From positions 209,181 to 273,180 of the forward strand of contig JANWVT010000003.1 of assembly GCA_025056255.1 (NCBI GenBank): a DNA stretch of 64,000 nt, in the 5' to 3' direction. The position numbers and the translations under genes are program-made. The notes below the pieces were generated by a model. It was not told the origin of the DNA, searched no databases, and saw only the letters and a list, made by a program, of their open reading frames with translations. Numbering within the stretch: position 1 is the first letter of the stretch; the number at the start of each line of letters is the position of its first letter. Below are positions 18,287 to 27,097 of the stretch, piece by piece. Source of the stretch: Bernardetiaceae bacterium. GTDB lineage: Bacteria > Bacteroidota > Bacteroidia > Cytophagales > Thermoflexibacteraceae.

Positions 18287-19831
18287 ATGCAAGCACTCCA
18301 ACCGCTTTCTACCGGACAACAGGAATTTGACCAAATTAGAACCAAAGGGATGACCTACGTGGACAAAACCCCGTTCATCTGGCGAATTTTACAAACCTTA
18401 CAGCCTTTCTTCTTCCTCTCTCGCCCCCGCAGATTTGGCAAATCGCTGCTAATCAATACTTTGAAAGAACTCTTTCTGGGCAGGAAAGAGCTCTTTGACG
18501 GACTGTACATCTATGACAAAATCCAATGGGAAACCTACCCCGTCCTGCACTTTGATTTCAGCAACATGGATTTCAAAAATAAAGGACTCGGCAAAGCTAT
18601 ACATGATAGGTTGAAGGCAATTGCTCACAGCTACAATATTTCTTTGCAAGAAGATACTATTGGAAGCATGTTTGCCGAACTGATGGCAACCCTGCACGAA
18701 AAAACGGGTAAACAAACCGTCATCCTCATTGACGAATACGACAAACCCCTCACCGACGTGCTGGAAGTAGGCGAAAACAAACAAGCCCACGAACACAGAA
18801 ATATCTTGCGCAGCTTGTATAGCGTGGTGAAAGGCTCTTCGGCACACATCCGATTCTTTTTCATGACCGGCATCTCCCGATTCTCCAAACTGTCCCTCTT
18901 CTCTGACCTCAACAACCTCACCGACCTGACCTACTTTGCAGACTTTCACGACATCTGCGGCTATACGCAAGAAGAACTTGAAACCAACTTCGCCCCGCAT
19001 CTCCAAAACGCCGCTGACTATCAGGGCGTTACTCTACAAGAACTATTGCAGCAAGTCAAACGCTGGTACAACGGCTATTCTTGGAACGGAAAGTCAAAAG
19101 TCTATAACCCCTACTCCATCCTTAGGTTTCTCGATGCCAAAGAGTTCAGAAACTTCTGGTTTGACAGCGGTACACCTAAGTTTTTGATTGAAATACTCAA
19201 AAACAGAATGGTATACGACATCTCCAACATCCAAATCTCCATGGCAGAAGCCGACAACTTTGACATCGACAACCTCAGTCTGGAAACACTGCTCTTTCAA
19301 ACAGGCTACCTCACAATAAAGGAAATTGACCGATTCAAACGCTATCGACTGGCTTACCCCAATTTGGAAGTAGAAGAATCCATGACGCAGTACATTCTGG
19401 CGGCTTATGCGGGCAATAACAAGACTTCGCTGGCTTATGAAATTGTCATCGCCGTAGAAAAGCACGACATAGAGAAACTCATTCAGACGATTAACGCGCT
19501 GTTTGCTGCCATTCCCTACCAACTTTTTGACCAGCACCGCGAACGGTATTTCCATGCCATCCTCTTCCTTGCCTTCAAACTCTGCGGATTTTACATCCAA
19601 TCCGAAATCAGCGTGGCAACAGGGCGCATTGATGCCGTCATGCATTATGAAAACCGCATCTACGTTTTCGAGTTCAAACTCAACGATTCAGCAGAAAACG
19701 CCCTGCAACAGATTCGCGAAAAGGGCTATTACAACGCCTACCTGAATCAGGGCAAAGAAATTTACCTGCTCGGCATCGGCTTTGACAGCCAATCCCGAAC
19801 CGTCGCCGATTGGAAATTGGAACAGGTGTAG
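18287..19831 (+). CDS. AAA-ATPase-like protein with C-terminal PD-(D/E)XK nuclease-type domain
   Basis: A 514-residue protein of the AAA-ATPase_like/PDDEXK_9 family common and multicopy in Bacteroidota. The Walker A region is SRPRRFGKS (45-53). Walker B is VILIDEYDKP with Asp149-Glu150. An ISRFSKLSLFSDLNNL sensor-like segment follows. The C-terminal domain has GRIDAV with Asp449 and VFEFK with Glu462 and Lys464, a complete PD-(D/E)XK core. The start at 18287 is chosen over TTG 18254 because family members begin near 'LPLGxQxFxxIR' and the promoter box lies between the two. The biological role is not established. The gene stands alone between the giant protein and a convergent MFS gene. A genome-defence or mobile origin is possible but unproven. 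Confidence 0.87.
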   Translation: MQALQPLSTGQQEFDQIRTKGMTYVDKTPFIWRILQTLQPFFFLSRPRRFGKSLLINTLKELFLGRKELFDGLYIYDKIQWETYPVLHFDFSNMDFKNKGLGKAIHDRLKAIAHSYNISLQEDTIGSMFAELMATLHEKTGKQTVILIDEYDKPLTDVLEVGENKQAHEHRNILRSLYSVVKGSSAHIRFFFMTGISRFSKLSLFSDLNNLTDLTYFADFHDICGYTQEELETNFAPHLQNAADYQGVTLQELLQQVKRWYNGYSWNGKSKVYNPYSILRFLDAKEFRNFWFDSGTPKFLIEILKNRMVYDISNIQISMAEADNFDIDNLSLETLLFQTGYLTIKEIDRFKRYRLAYPNLEVEESMTQYILAAYAGNNKTSLAYEIVIAVEKHDIEKLIQTINALFAAIPYQLFDQHRERYFHAILFLAFKLCGFYIQSEISVATGRIDAVMHYENRIYVFEFKLNDSAENALQQIREKGYYNAYLNQGKEIYLLGIGFDSQSRTVADWKLEQV

Positions 19832-19853
19832 TTACATCAAATCGCTTAGCCCT

Positions 19854-21068
19854 TTAACTGCTTAGCGATTCGGGCATTCGGAATTTGATAATCAACGAAG
19901 AAGCTACTGTGAGCCATCCAACCAGTAATATTGCAAATTGTACCCCTAACCAATCAGCTGTTATTCCTGAAATAATTGCACCAAAGGCATATCCTAGGTC
20001 TCTCCATAATCGAAAAACCCCAATGCTTTCTGCTCGCTGTTGTGGACGAGTTGCTTGCGCAATGGTAGCAAGAAAAGTTGGATAAACTACGGCTGTTCCT
20101 ATTCCTAATAACACAGAAAGAAAAGCCAATGCATACAAATGCTTGCTCAATGGAATAAGTAGAATAGCAACGCCTTGCAAAAGCATCCCCCAAAACAACA
20201 TTGCCTTTTTGGAGTAATAATCAGACATTTTGCCTGTAACAAGTTGGCTAACTCCCCAAACTGCTGGGTAAATTGCAGCAATAACGCCTATTTGTTCACT
20301 ATTCAAATGCAATGAATACGCTACGATAGGAAGCAAGCCCCAGAGCATACCATCGTTCAAATTATTGACAAGTCCTGCCTGTGTTACTGCGCTTAAAGTT
20401 TTATTTTTCCAAATAGTTTCCACAAAAACATTGTTTAGCAGCACCACATCATTTGCAGCACTTTCTTGGCGAACAAAAGCATTGGTATCTTGCACCCATA
20501 CAGCTGTTACAAGCAAACCCGTAATGGAAATAAAAATGCCAATATAAAAAGGATGAGGGCTTATACTGTACTTATCAGCAATGTACGCGGTCAAAAAAGC
20601 AACAATTCCTACGGCAAAATATCCTGCAAATTCGTTGAGTCCCATTGCCAGCCCCCGTTCTTTTTCTCCCACGAGGTCTATTTTCATTATCACAGTGCTG
20701 CTCCAAGTCAATCCTTGACTGATGCCTAAAAGCACGTTAGCAAAAATTATCTGACTCCAATCAGAAGCATAAATAAAGATAAACGGAATGGGAACGGTCA
20801 GCAACCAACCTAATAGTAGCAGATTTTTTCTCCCTACTTGATTGGCAAGCCGCCCTGCATAATAATTAGCAATGGCTTTGGTGATACCAAATGCTGTGAT
20901 AAAAGAGAGTATAGCCGTCTTAGAAGCTATTCCGAATACAGAAGCAGCAAATTGAGGCAATATAGCTCGTTCCATGCCCACCATGCCACCTACAAAGGCA
21001 TTAACGATTACTAGAAGAGTAAATTGCTTCCAGTTGGCTTTAAGCCCTAACTGTATGTGGTTCGACAT
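19854..21068 (-). CDS. MFS transporter
   Basis: A 404-residue major facilitator with about 12 predicted TM helices. The loop 2-3 motif reads GRLANQVGRKNLLLLG, close to the MFS consensus GxxxDRxGRR. The segment GISQGLTWSSTVIMKIDLVGEKERGLAMGLNEFAGY is typical of drug/sugar-type MFS members. The substrate cannot be deduced. It ends 22 bases from the convergent AAA-ATPase-like gene, and a 584-base non-coding stretch precedes it. Confidence 0.85.
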   Translation of the reverse strand: MSNHIQLGLKANWKQFTLLVIVNAFVGGMVGMERAILPQFAASVFGIASKTAILSFITAFGITKAIANYYAGRLANQVGRKNLLLLGWLLTVPIPFIFIYASDWSQIIFANVLLGISQGLTWSSTVIMKIDLVGEKERGLAMGLNEFAGYFAVGIVAFLTAYIADKYSISPHPFYIGIFISITGLLVTAVWVQDTNAFVRQESAANDVVLLNNVFVETIWKNKTLSAVTQAGLVNNLNDGMLWGLLPIVAYSLHLNSEQIGVIAAIYPAVWGVSQLVTGKMSDYYSKKAMLFWGMLLQGVAILLIPLSKHLYALAFLSVLLGIGTAVVYPTFLATIAQATRPQQRAESIGVFRLWRDLGYAFGAIISGITADWLGVQFAILLVGWLTVASSLIIKFRMPESLSS

Positions 21069-21652
21069 ATTTTTCCAACAAAACTCCGATAAATGTTCTC
21101 ATCTGTTTGTTACAAAAGTTACATCGGAGCATTAAAACAAAAACCCAGCTGCAAATTAGCAGTTGGCATTAAAGCATATTTAGATTTCAGAAGTAAAAAT
21201 GATGGACAACAACCTCAATACTTAGACAGGATGCATCAATTTAAGTATTGAGTAGCTAAAAAACACACTTGCTACACAGTGACGCCTTTCCTTACCAGCA
21301 AGGGTTATTTGCGAGAGGACGAACAACAGCGAGTTTGCCTTCACGCATATGCACTTGGCAAAAGTGACCTTACAAAAAACCTAAGTAAACAATTTAACAA
21401 GAACAATGCCATATCAAATTGACAGTTGCCTGCCTACAAGAAAAAGATTAGCTTGTTTTGAAGAATGAATAACAATTAAGTTTTGAGTACCCGCACAAGT
21501 TGTACTGCACTCTACTAAGAATTTACTCCAAAACACAGCTGCGACAGGTTTCAAAAATCTGTCAGGTTTTACAAGGTCGCTAACTATTTGGTAAGGCACT
21601 GCAAGCGATCAATGGCAAGCTACAAGCACAAGCGAACATTTGAAGTAGCTGA
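21069..21652. other. intergenic stretch with inverted repeats, no convincing gene
   Basis: A 584-base gap between the MFS start and the rel stop. It contains a 7-bp inverted repeat CTCCGAT/ATCGGAG (21084-21090 and 21123-21129) just upstream of the MFS gene. It also holds a 10-bp perfect inverted repeat TCAATACTTA/TAAGTATTGA (21215-21224 and 21242-21251) and a GACAGG...CTGTCAGG imperfect hairpin near 21544-21572. A 61-codon frame on the minus strand (21414-21599) shows no recognisable features. Confidence 0.5.
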
Positions 21653-24091
21653 TTATAATACGTTGCGCTTGACACTAGAAACGCCTTTTATTTTTTCGAG
21701 GTCTTTAATCAGGTTTTCTAATTGATTAATGCTATACACAACTACAACAATTTCTCCTTCAAACAGTCCATTGTTTTCTACCATCCGAATGGAACGCATC
21801 ATAATGTTACGGTCATTAATTACACGGGTAATATCATTGGTAATACCGTTTCGGTCGAGACCATACATATCTAGCACCACTTCATACTGCACAGGAGTAG
21901 GAAAAGGAGGCTGTGGCTCTGTTGTGTTGCAACTTGATGGCTGGGTACTACCCTCTGTAGTAGCACTTGATGTATATGATGAGGTATTTTTATCGCTACG
22001 TTCCTGCTTTTGGCTATCTTTTTGTTCATCAATCCACTCTAATGGAATAACTTTACTATTATCTTTTGCCATTTGGTTGATGGCATTGGGGCAGTCTATT
22101 CGATGTACCATCAGCCTGCGGCTGACCGTCATATAGCCGACTACTTCTTCTCCTTTTATAGGAGAGCAACATTTAGCAAGAGTATAAACAATATCGCCCG
22201 ACTGACCGCCAATGAGTAGTTTTCCTGTATTAGGCTTGAGATTTTGCACCAATTTGTTAGAAGTTTGATAAAGCGTTGCCATCGATTTTTCTGTTTTTTT
22301 TATTTCGTCTAGCAACTCTCTAATGGCTTCTTTAATTTGGTTATGCGGCAACTCATCTTTGCCAAGTTTTTCTTCGAGGTCAGTGATGGAGTTTTGCCCA
22401 AACTTTTTAGCAAGTTTTAATCGAAACTCCTCTGTTTGCGGTACTTGCACTTGCATTTGCTCAATTTTGCGTTTGAGAATTTCACGCCCTTTTGCTACAA
22501 ATGCATTGCGCTTCCCGTTGAGATACTGGTTAATCTTTGATTGTGTACGTTTGTTATTAGCTATTTTTAGCCAGTCGGGAGTGGCGTTAGGCATACTGCT
22601 TTTGATAATTTCTACCTTGTCGCCGTTTCTGAGCACGTAGTTGATAGGCACTAGTTTGCCGTTAACTTTTGCCCCAAGGCAGTGCAAACCCAATTGGGTG
22701 TGAATCATGAAAGCGAAGTCTAACACAGTAGAACCATTGCGCAATATTTTCATCTCTCCTTTGGGGGTAAATACGTACACTTCTTCTTCATGCAGTTCTT
22801 TGTAGATTTCGCTCATCATTTCCAGCCCGTCCAAGTCACGGTTTTCCAATGTTTCCCGTATACGCATCAGCCAATCTTCCCACAGGTTAGTTGAGTTTTT
22901 GCCTGGCTGGGCTGTTTTTTCTTTATAACGCCAGTGAGCAGCCACACCTTTTTCAGCAACTTCGTCCATGCGTTTGCTGCGAATTTGTACTTCTACCCAC
23001 TGACCGGTGTGGCTCATAACAGTAATGTGTAGCGATTCATAGCCATTGCTGCGCGGATGTCCAATCCAGTTGCGCATGCGGTCGGGATTGGGTTGATAAA
23101 AATCAGTCACAATACTGTAAACAAACCAGCAGTCTTGTTTTTCGGTTTCGGGAGGCGAGTCGAGAATAATGCGAATAGCGAACAAGTCGTACACATCTTC
23201 AAAAGCAATCTTCTGTTTTTCCATCTTATTATAGATGGAAGAAACAGCTTTCACCCTACTTTTAATCACAAATTGAAAGCCGTGTTCGCGAAGTTTTTCT
23301 TCGATGGGTTTAATAAAGTCTTTTACAAATTTTTCGCGGGCTGGCTGTGTCTTTTTAATCTTGCGGACAATTTCGTTGTAAATATCGGGCGATTTGTATT
23401 TGAGGCACAAGTCTTCCAGTTCACTTTTGATTTCGTAAAAGCCCAAGCGATGTGCCAAAGGGGCATATACCATTTCTGTTTCTGCAATAGTACGCAGCTG
23501 TTTGTCGCGCCGCATGCTCTCTAAGGTGCGCATGTTGTGCAAGCGGTCTGCAATTTTAATGAGCACTACGCGAATATCTTTTGAAAGATTGAGCAATACT
23601 TTGCGAAACGTCTCAATTTGTTCGGTAGTGCTGTTGTCTAGTGGCGTATCTTTAATTTTAGTGAGCCCATCTATAATATTGGCTTCCTTGTCGCCAAACT
23701 TGCGGCGAATATCTTCTATTGTAATGTTAGTGTCTTCTACTACATCGTGCAAAAAGGCACAAATCACAGAAGTTGCTCCTAAGCCCATTTCTTCCACTAC
23801 TATGCGAGCTACTTCCAAAGGATGATAAATGTAAGGCTCACCCGATTTACGACGCTCTCCCCGATGAGCTTCCTCTGCCATTTCGAAAGCAGCTTTGATG
23901 CGTTTGATATCTTCTTTGGGGTTTCTTAATACCGGATGCACCTTGCGTAGTATCAAGCGATAACGGCGTAAAATTTCCTTTCGCTCGTGCTCCAATTGTT
24001 CGTCAGTAGGCATTGTGGCATCATGATAGGTAGGAGTAGCTCCCTGAACAGTTGTAGGGGTAATAATACTAATATGCGGGTCTTCTTTCAT
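21653..24091 (-). CDS. rel: bifunctional (p)ppGpp synthetase/hydrolase (Rel/SpoT family)
   Basis: Makes and degrades the alarmone (p)ppGpp in the stringent response. The 812-residue protein (start ATG 24091) has the HD hydrolase domain with HDVVED at 115-120. The synthetase domain includes VYDLFAIR and WVEVQIR, which carry the catalytic Asp and Glu. A TGS domain (VYVFTPKGEMKILRNGSTVLDF), a helical/CC region and a C-terminal ACT domain complete the long RSH layout. A Ser/Thr/Gln-rich linker (about 705-740) precedes ACT. In the synthetase the RFKDYI-like segment reads RMRNWIG. The frame stays open to 24262, but that extension is antisense to tRNA-Leu and begins with the artefactual MRTEGFEPPR, so MKEDPH at 24091 is taken as the start. 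Confidence 0.95.
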   Translation of the reverse strand: MKEDPHISIITPTTVQGATPTYHDATMPTDEQLEHERKEILRRYRLILRKVHPVLRNPKEDIKRIKAAFEMAEEAHRGERRKSGEPYIYHPLEVARIVVEEMGLGATSVICAFLHDVVEDTNITIEDIRRKFGDKEANIIDGLTKIKDTPLDNSTTEQIETFRKVLLNLSKDIRVVLIKIADRLHNMRTLESMRRDKQLRTIAETEMVYAPLAHRLGFYEIKSELEDLCLKYKSPDIYNEIVRKIKKTQPAREKFVKDFIKPIEEKLREHGFQFVIKSRVKAVSSIYNKMEKQKIAFEDVYDLFAIRIILDSPPETEKQDCWFVYSIVTDFYQPNPDRMRNWIGHPRSNGYESLHITVMSHTGQWVEVQIRSKRMDEVAEKGVAAHWRYKEKTAQPGKNSTNLWEDWLMRIRETLENRDLDGLEMMSEIYKELHEEEVYVFTPKGEMKILRNGSTVLDFAFMIHTQLGLHCLGAKVNGKLVPINYVLRNGDKVEIIKSSMPNATPDWLKIANNKRTQSKINQYLNGKRNAFVAKGREILKRKIEQMQVQVPQTEEFRLKLAKKFGQNSITDLEEKLGKDELPHNQIKEAIRELLDEIKKTEKSMATLYQTSNKLVQNLKPNTGKLLIGGQSGDIVYTLAKCCSPIKGEEVVGYMTVSRRLMVHRIDCPNAINQMAKDNSKVIPLEWIDEQKDSQKQERSDKNTSSYTSSATTEGSTQPSSCNTTEPQPPFPTPVQYEVVLDMYGLDRNGITNDITRVINDRNIMMRSIRMVENNGLFEGEIVVVVYSINQLENLIKDLEKIKGVSSVKRNVL

Positions 24092-24156
24092 AGCTAAATT
24101 TTCAAGCACCGTAAAACAAAAAAATACAAAACAATGGAGTTTTAATAGAAGTAGAT

Positions 24157-24164
24157 TAACTTTG
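24157..24164 (+). promoter_or_regulatory. -7 promoter box TAACTTTG for tRNA-Leu and trigger factor
   Basis: A perfect TAnnTTTG box ends 15 bases before the mature 5' end of the tRNA. No obvious -33 TTTG is present. It could drive both the tRNA and the trigger-factor gene 52 bases downstream. Confidence 0.4.
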
Positions 24165-24179
24165 CCGGACTTTTGACAA

Positions 24180-24261
<82 letters not shown>

Positions 24262-24313
24262 CTGTATTTGAATACTAATCATTCCCTTTCACGCAGATAA
24301 ATTCAGTAGAGCC

Positions 24314-25666
24314 TTGGAAATCTTATTTGAAAAAACAGACTCGCTCACTGCTTTAATTAAAATTACGCTGAGCGAAGCAGATTATCAAGAAAGAGTAGAG
24401 AAAAAAATAAAAGAATACGCACGTACCTCTCACATCAAAGGATTTAGACCGGGTAAAGTGCCGGCAAACATTATCCGCAAAATGTTTGGAAAGTCTATCA
24501 AGGCATCAGAAGTTTCATCTACTTCTGCTGATGCGTTAGAAAACTACTTGCGCGATAATGATATTCAGATTTTGGGCGGACCGCTCATGAGTGCCGATAC
24601 ACAAAACGACAACTATGACTGGGAAAATCAGACCCATTTTGAGTTTGCATACGAAATTGGGTTGCGCCCACCACTTAAACCTACTGTCGATAAAAATATT
24701 GTCATTAATAAGCCCAGTGCAGATGTCACCGATGAACAAGTAGAAGCGTTCATCGAGCAGTTACGCCGCCAGCACATGGTTTACGAAGCACAGGAGCAAG
24801 TGCCCGATATGCCAACAGTAGTTATTAGCGGCTCTGTTGTTACTGCTAGTGGCAAGCCCATTTTAATCCCCAATGTAAATAACCCAGAAGAAAAGCACGA
24901 ACTTTTCGTTACAAACTCCGAAGGTTTCTTAGTAGTAAGATTAGACGAGATTCCAGAACATAAATCTATTTTTATAGGCAAGTCTGCCAACGATACTGTT
25001 AGCTTTGATGCCCGTACGTTGTTTCCTTCCGATGAGCAAATAAGCCAAGTGTTTAACATTCGGTTGGAACATGCCCCCCTTATTCAGGGCGAGTTGGTGC
25101 TTAAGATTGCTCGGATTGCTATTGGAAAACTACCAGAAATTAATCAGGAGTTTTTTGATGCCATTCTGGGTGCACAAAAAGTACAAGATGAGGCTTCTTT
25201 CCGTGCAAAACTGAGGGAAATTAAAGAAAGAGAAGCCAAAATTGTACAAAAGGAAGCCATGCTCAACCAATTTCAAGACCAGCTATTAAAAGCCAACTAC
25301 TTTGCATTGCCCGACTCGTTCCTCAAACGTTGGCTATCTGCTAACAACCCTAATCTTTCGCAAGAAGAGATTGACCGCTCCTATGAAAGCTACAGCGATA
25401 CGATGCGCTTTGAAATGCTGATAGCTGAACTTGCCAAAGCAAAAGGAATTGACGTAAAAATAGCAGACATTGTAAGCTGCATGAACGATACAAACTTTAT
25501 GCAGATGGTTAGAATGGGGTACTTTTTCATGGTTGGCATGGAAGAAAGCCTCAGTATGAATATGTTAAAAGACCCAGCTAAGAAAAATAGAGTAGACGAT
25601 TTTGCTCGCCTTACGCTATTGCACAAGGTTTTTGACGCTTATGCAGAGGAAATGACAATACAGTAA
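24314..25666 (+). CDS. tig: trigger factor (ribosome-associated chaperone)
   Basis: Binds the ribosome exit tunnel and assists folding of nascent chains. The 450-residue protein has the N-terminal ribosome-binding domain with the signature GFRPGKVP at 43-50. A central domain in the PPIase position is highly diverged, as is usual in Bacteroidota, and a long helical C-terminal cradle follows. The only suitable start is TTG at 24314 (MEILFEKTDSL), which aligns with the family N terminus. It lies 52 bases after tRNA-Leu and may be co-transcribed with it. A hairpin follows at 25785. Confidence 0.93.
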   Translation: MEILFEKTDSLTALIKITLSEADYQERVEKKIKEYARTSHIKGFRPGKVPANIIRKMFGKSIKASEVSSTSADALENYLRDNDIQILGGPLMSADTQNDNYDWENQTHFEFAYEIGLRPPLKPTVDKNIVINKPSADVTDEQVEAFIEQLRRQHMVYEAQEQVPDMPTVVISGSVVTASGKPILIPNVNNPEEKHELFVTNSEGFLVVRLDEIPEHKSIFIGKSANDTVSFDARTLFPSDEQISQVFNIRLEHAPLIQGELVLKIARIAIGKLPEINQEFFDAILGAQKVQDEASFRAKLREIKEREAKIVQKEAMLNQFQDQLLKANYFALPDSFLKRWLSANNPNLSQEEIDRSYESYSDTMRFEMLIAELAKAKGIDVKIADIVSCMNDTNFMQMVRMGYFFMVGMEESLSMNMLKDPAKKNRVDDFARLTLLHKVFDAYAEEMTIQ

Positions 25667-25784
25667 AAATAAACAAAATACTTTGCAAACTCGCTCAACT
25701 TTGTAAGTAAATTTAACTACAAAACAAACACGCAAATATTGCTCGCACAATTTACTCTAATCTTGATTTGGTTTGCATACACAA

Positions 25785-25817
25785 AAACCCGACTGGCTCT
25801 ACAGGCTTGTCGGGTTT
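25785..25817. terminator. hairpin between trigger factor and the convergent BioF-like gene
   Basis: The perfect arms AAACCCGAC (25785-25793) and GTCGGGTTT (25809-25817) lie between two convergent genes. The arm sequence recurs in the terminator at 39462. Confidence 0.65.
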
Positions 25818-25852
25818 ATTGCATGGCAATCAAGACATCTTTGTGAATTTAT

Positions 25853-26959
25853 TTAGTTCGCATAGTGGCTAAAGCCCAGTTGTTGCTGTTGTGCTACAAA
25901 AGCACTCACTTGCTCAGCCAGCAATGTTATATCATCTTTCGTATGAGCAGCACTTATGACTACACGTGTAACTACCGGTCCGTCTATTTTAGGATAAGGA
26001 AATGCAGAAATAAGAATGCCTCTTGCTAACAAAAACTCATACAAACCCTGCTCTGCTGTGTAAAACACCGGATAATCGGTTGTGAAATTAAAGATTCCCA
26101 GAGGAGCGAGTTTTTGAGCAGCAAAAGCTATGTTTTCTAATAGCTTGGCTCGTTGCTGTTGCCAAATATTTGTGGCGCGCATCATAGCATAAGCACAAGC
26201 AGGCATACAAGGTGAGGCACCTGCAAAAAAAGGGTTGCATGTAAGCAGCTTGCCGCAATGAGCATCTGTTAAAATGAGCCCTGCAGCAAGTCCACAAGCT
26301 TTTGCCAAAGAAGCAACCACAACGATTTGCAGCTGTGAAAATTGCCGTAGTACTGGAAAAATACCCTTGCCACTTGGTCCTGTGATGCCAATACCGTGCG
26401 AGTCGTCGGCAATGAGCGTCACTTTGGCTGAGGCAGGAAGTTTTGCCAATGGCGAAAAATCGTACAGCTCGGCTTTTACTGAGTCTAAGGCGTTGCAAAC
26501 TAATACAAAACGACGTTGGGGGGTAGCAGCAATGTGCTTTACTACTCCTAAAAGCCAATCTTGGAAAGTTTCATCTGAATATCTTTCCAAACCTGACCAA
26601 AGCGCCTGATGCGTATTAGGTGCGTAGGCAACCACCGTAGCAGGTTGTTCAGCTACTTGTTGCCGCAGCCACCATGCAATCAGTTGTCCAGCCATAAATC
26701 CAGAAGAAAGCAAAATGGCTTTTTCTGCACCTGCATATTCTTGCCAAAATTGCTCTGCCTCTTCATAAACCGACAGCCGCAGGTTGGCAGTTCGCGAGCC
26801 GCCAAAGTTGTTACCATACCGCTCCATGCCTTCTACAAGCAACTGGCGAAAAGCAATATGGGTAGGCAAAGCTAAATAAGACGTACCACTGAAATAAAGC
26901 ATTTCACCGCGCTCGGTGCGCACAAGTCGTCCGACAGGGTCGTGAGTATGTAAAATCAT
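25853..26959 (-). CDS. PLP-dependent alpha-oxoamine synthase-like aminotransferase (BioF/KBL family)
   Basis: A fold-type I PLP enzyme, 368 residues. The N-terminal region shows FSGTSYLALPTH and YGNNFGGSRTANLRLSVYEEAE, the substrate/cofactor segment shared by 8-amino-7-oxononanoate synthase and 2-amino-3-ketobutyrate CoA ligase. ADDSHGIG carries the PLP-ring Asp and His, and VVASLAKACG carries the Schiff-base Lys. It is somewhat shorter than standard BioF (about 380-400), and no biotin genes are adjacent, so the exact substrate is uncertain. It diverges from the suf operon. Confidence 0.8.
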   Translation of the reverse strand: MILHTHDPVGRLVRTERGEMLYFSGTSYLALPTHIAFRQLLVEGMERYGNNFGGSRTANLRLSVYEEAEQFWQEYAGAEKAILLSSGFMAGQLIAWWLRQQVAEQPATVVAYAPNTHQALWSGLERYSDETFQDWLLGVVKHIAATPQRRFVLVCNALDSVKAELYDFSPLAKLPASAKVTLIADDSHGIGITGPSGKGIFPVLRQFSQLQIVVVASLAKACGLAAGLILTDAHCGKLLTCNPFFAGASPCMPACAYAMMRATNIWQQQRAKLLENIAFAAQKLAPLGIFNFTTDYPVFYTAEQGLYEFLLARGILISAFPYPKIDGPVVTRVVISAAHTKDDITLLAEQVSAFVAQQQQLGFSHYAN

Positions 26960-27030
26960 ATGGCAAAATACGCAGAATTTGTCCGCTAAACAGACTGTAC
27001 AACGAACAAATTCACATGCAAACAGTTTTT

Positions 27031-27049
27031 ATTTAAAACTGATTTAAAT
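27031..27049. promoter_or_regulatory. AT-rich palindrome upstream of sufS, candidate operator
   Basis: ATTTAAA (27031-27037) and TTTAAAT (27043-27049) form a 7-bp perfect inverted repeat around ACTGA. It covers the expected -33 region of the putative suf promoter at 27056-27063. Binding by an Fe-S or redox regulator is a guess. Confidence 0.35.
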
Positions 27050-27055
27050 AAGCGC

Positions 27056-27063
27056 TAACTTTG
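27056..27063 (+). promoter_or_regulatory. -7 promoter box TAACTTTG for the suf operon
   Basis: A perfect TAnnTTTG box, 35 bases before the chosen sufS ATG. No clear -33 TTTG is present; the AT-rich palindrome occupies that place. Confidence 0.45.
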
Positions 27064-27097
27064 CTAATGCATTGTTAGCTGCGTGAAGGAAATTATT

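Noticed and set aside
2955..19831. Possible transferred island covering the Czc operon to the AAA-ATPase gene, based on slightly richer G+C
   Set aside because: Hand counts of a few 60-base lines gave only a small difference from groEL or the helicase gene, and no integrase or flanking repeats were found. A full composition scan would be needed to reopen this.
21414..21599. 61-codon minus-strand frame in the rel-MFS gap
   Set aside because: No recognisable features, no ribosome-binding site, and length expected by chance.
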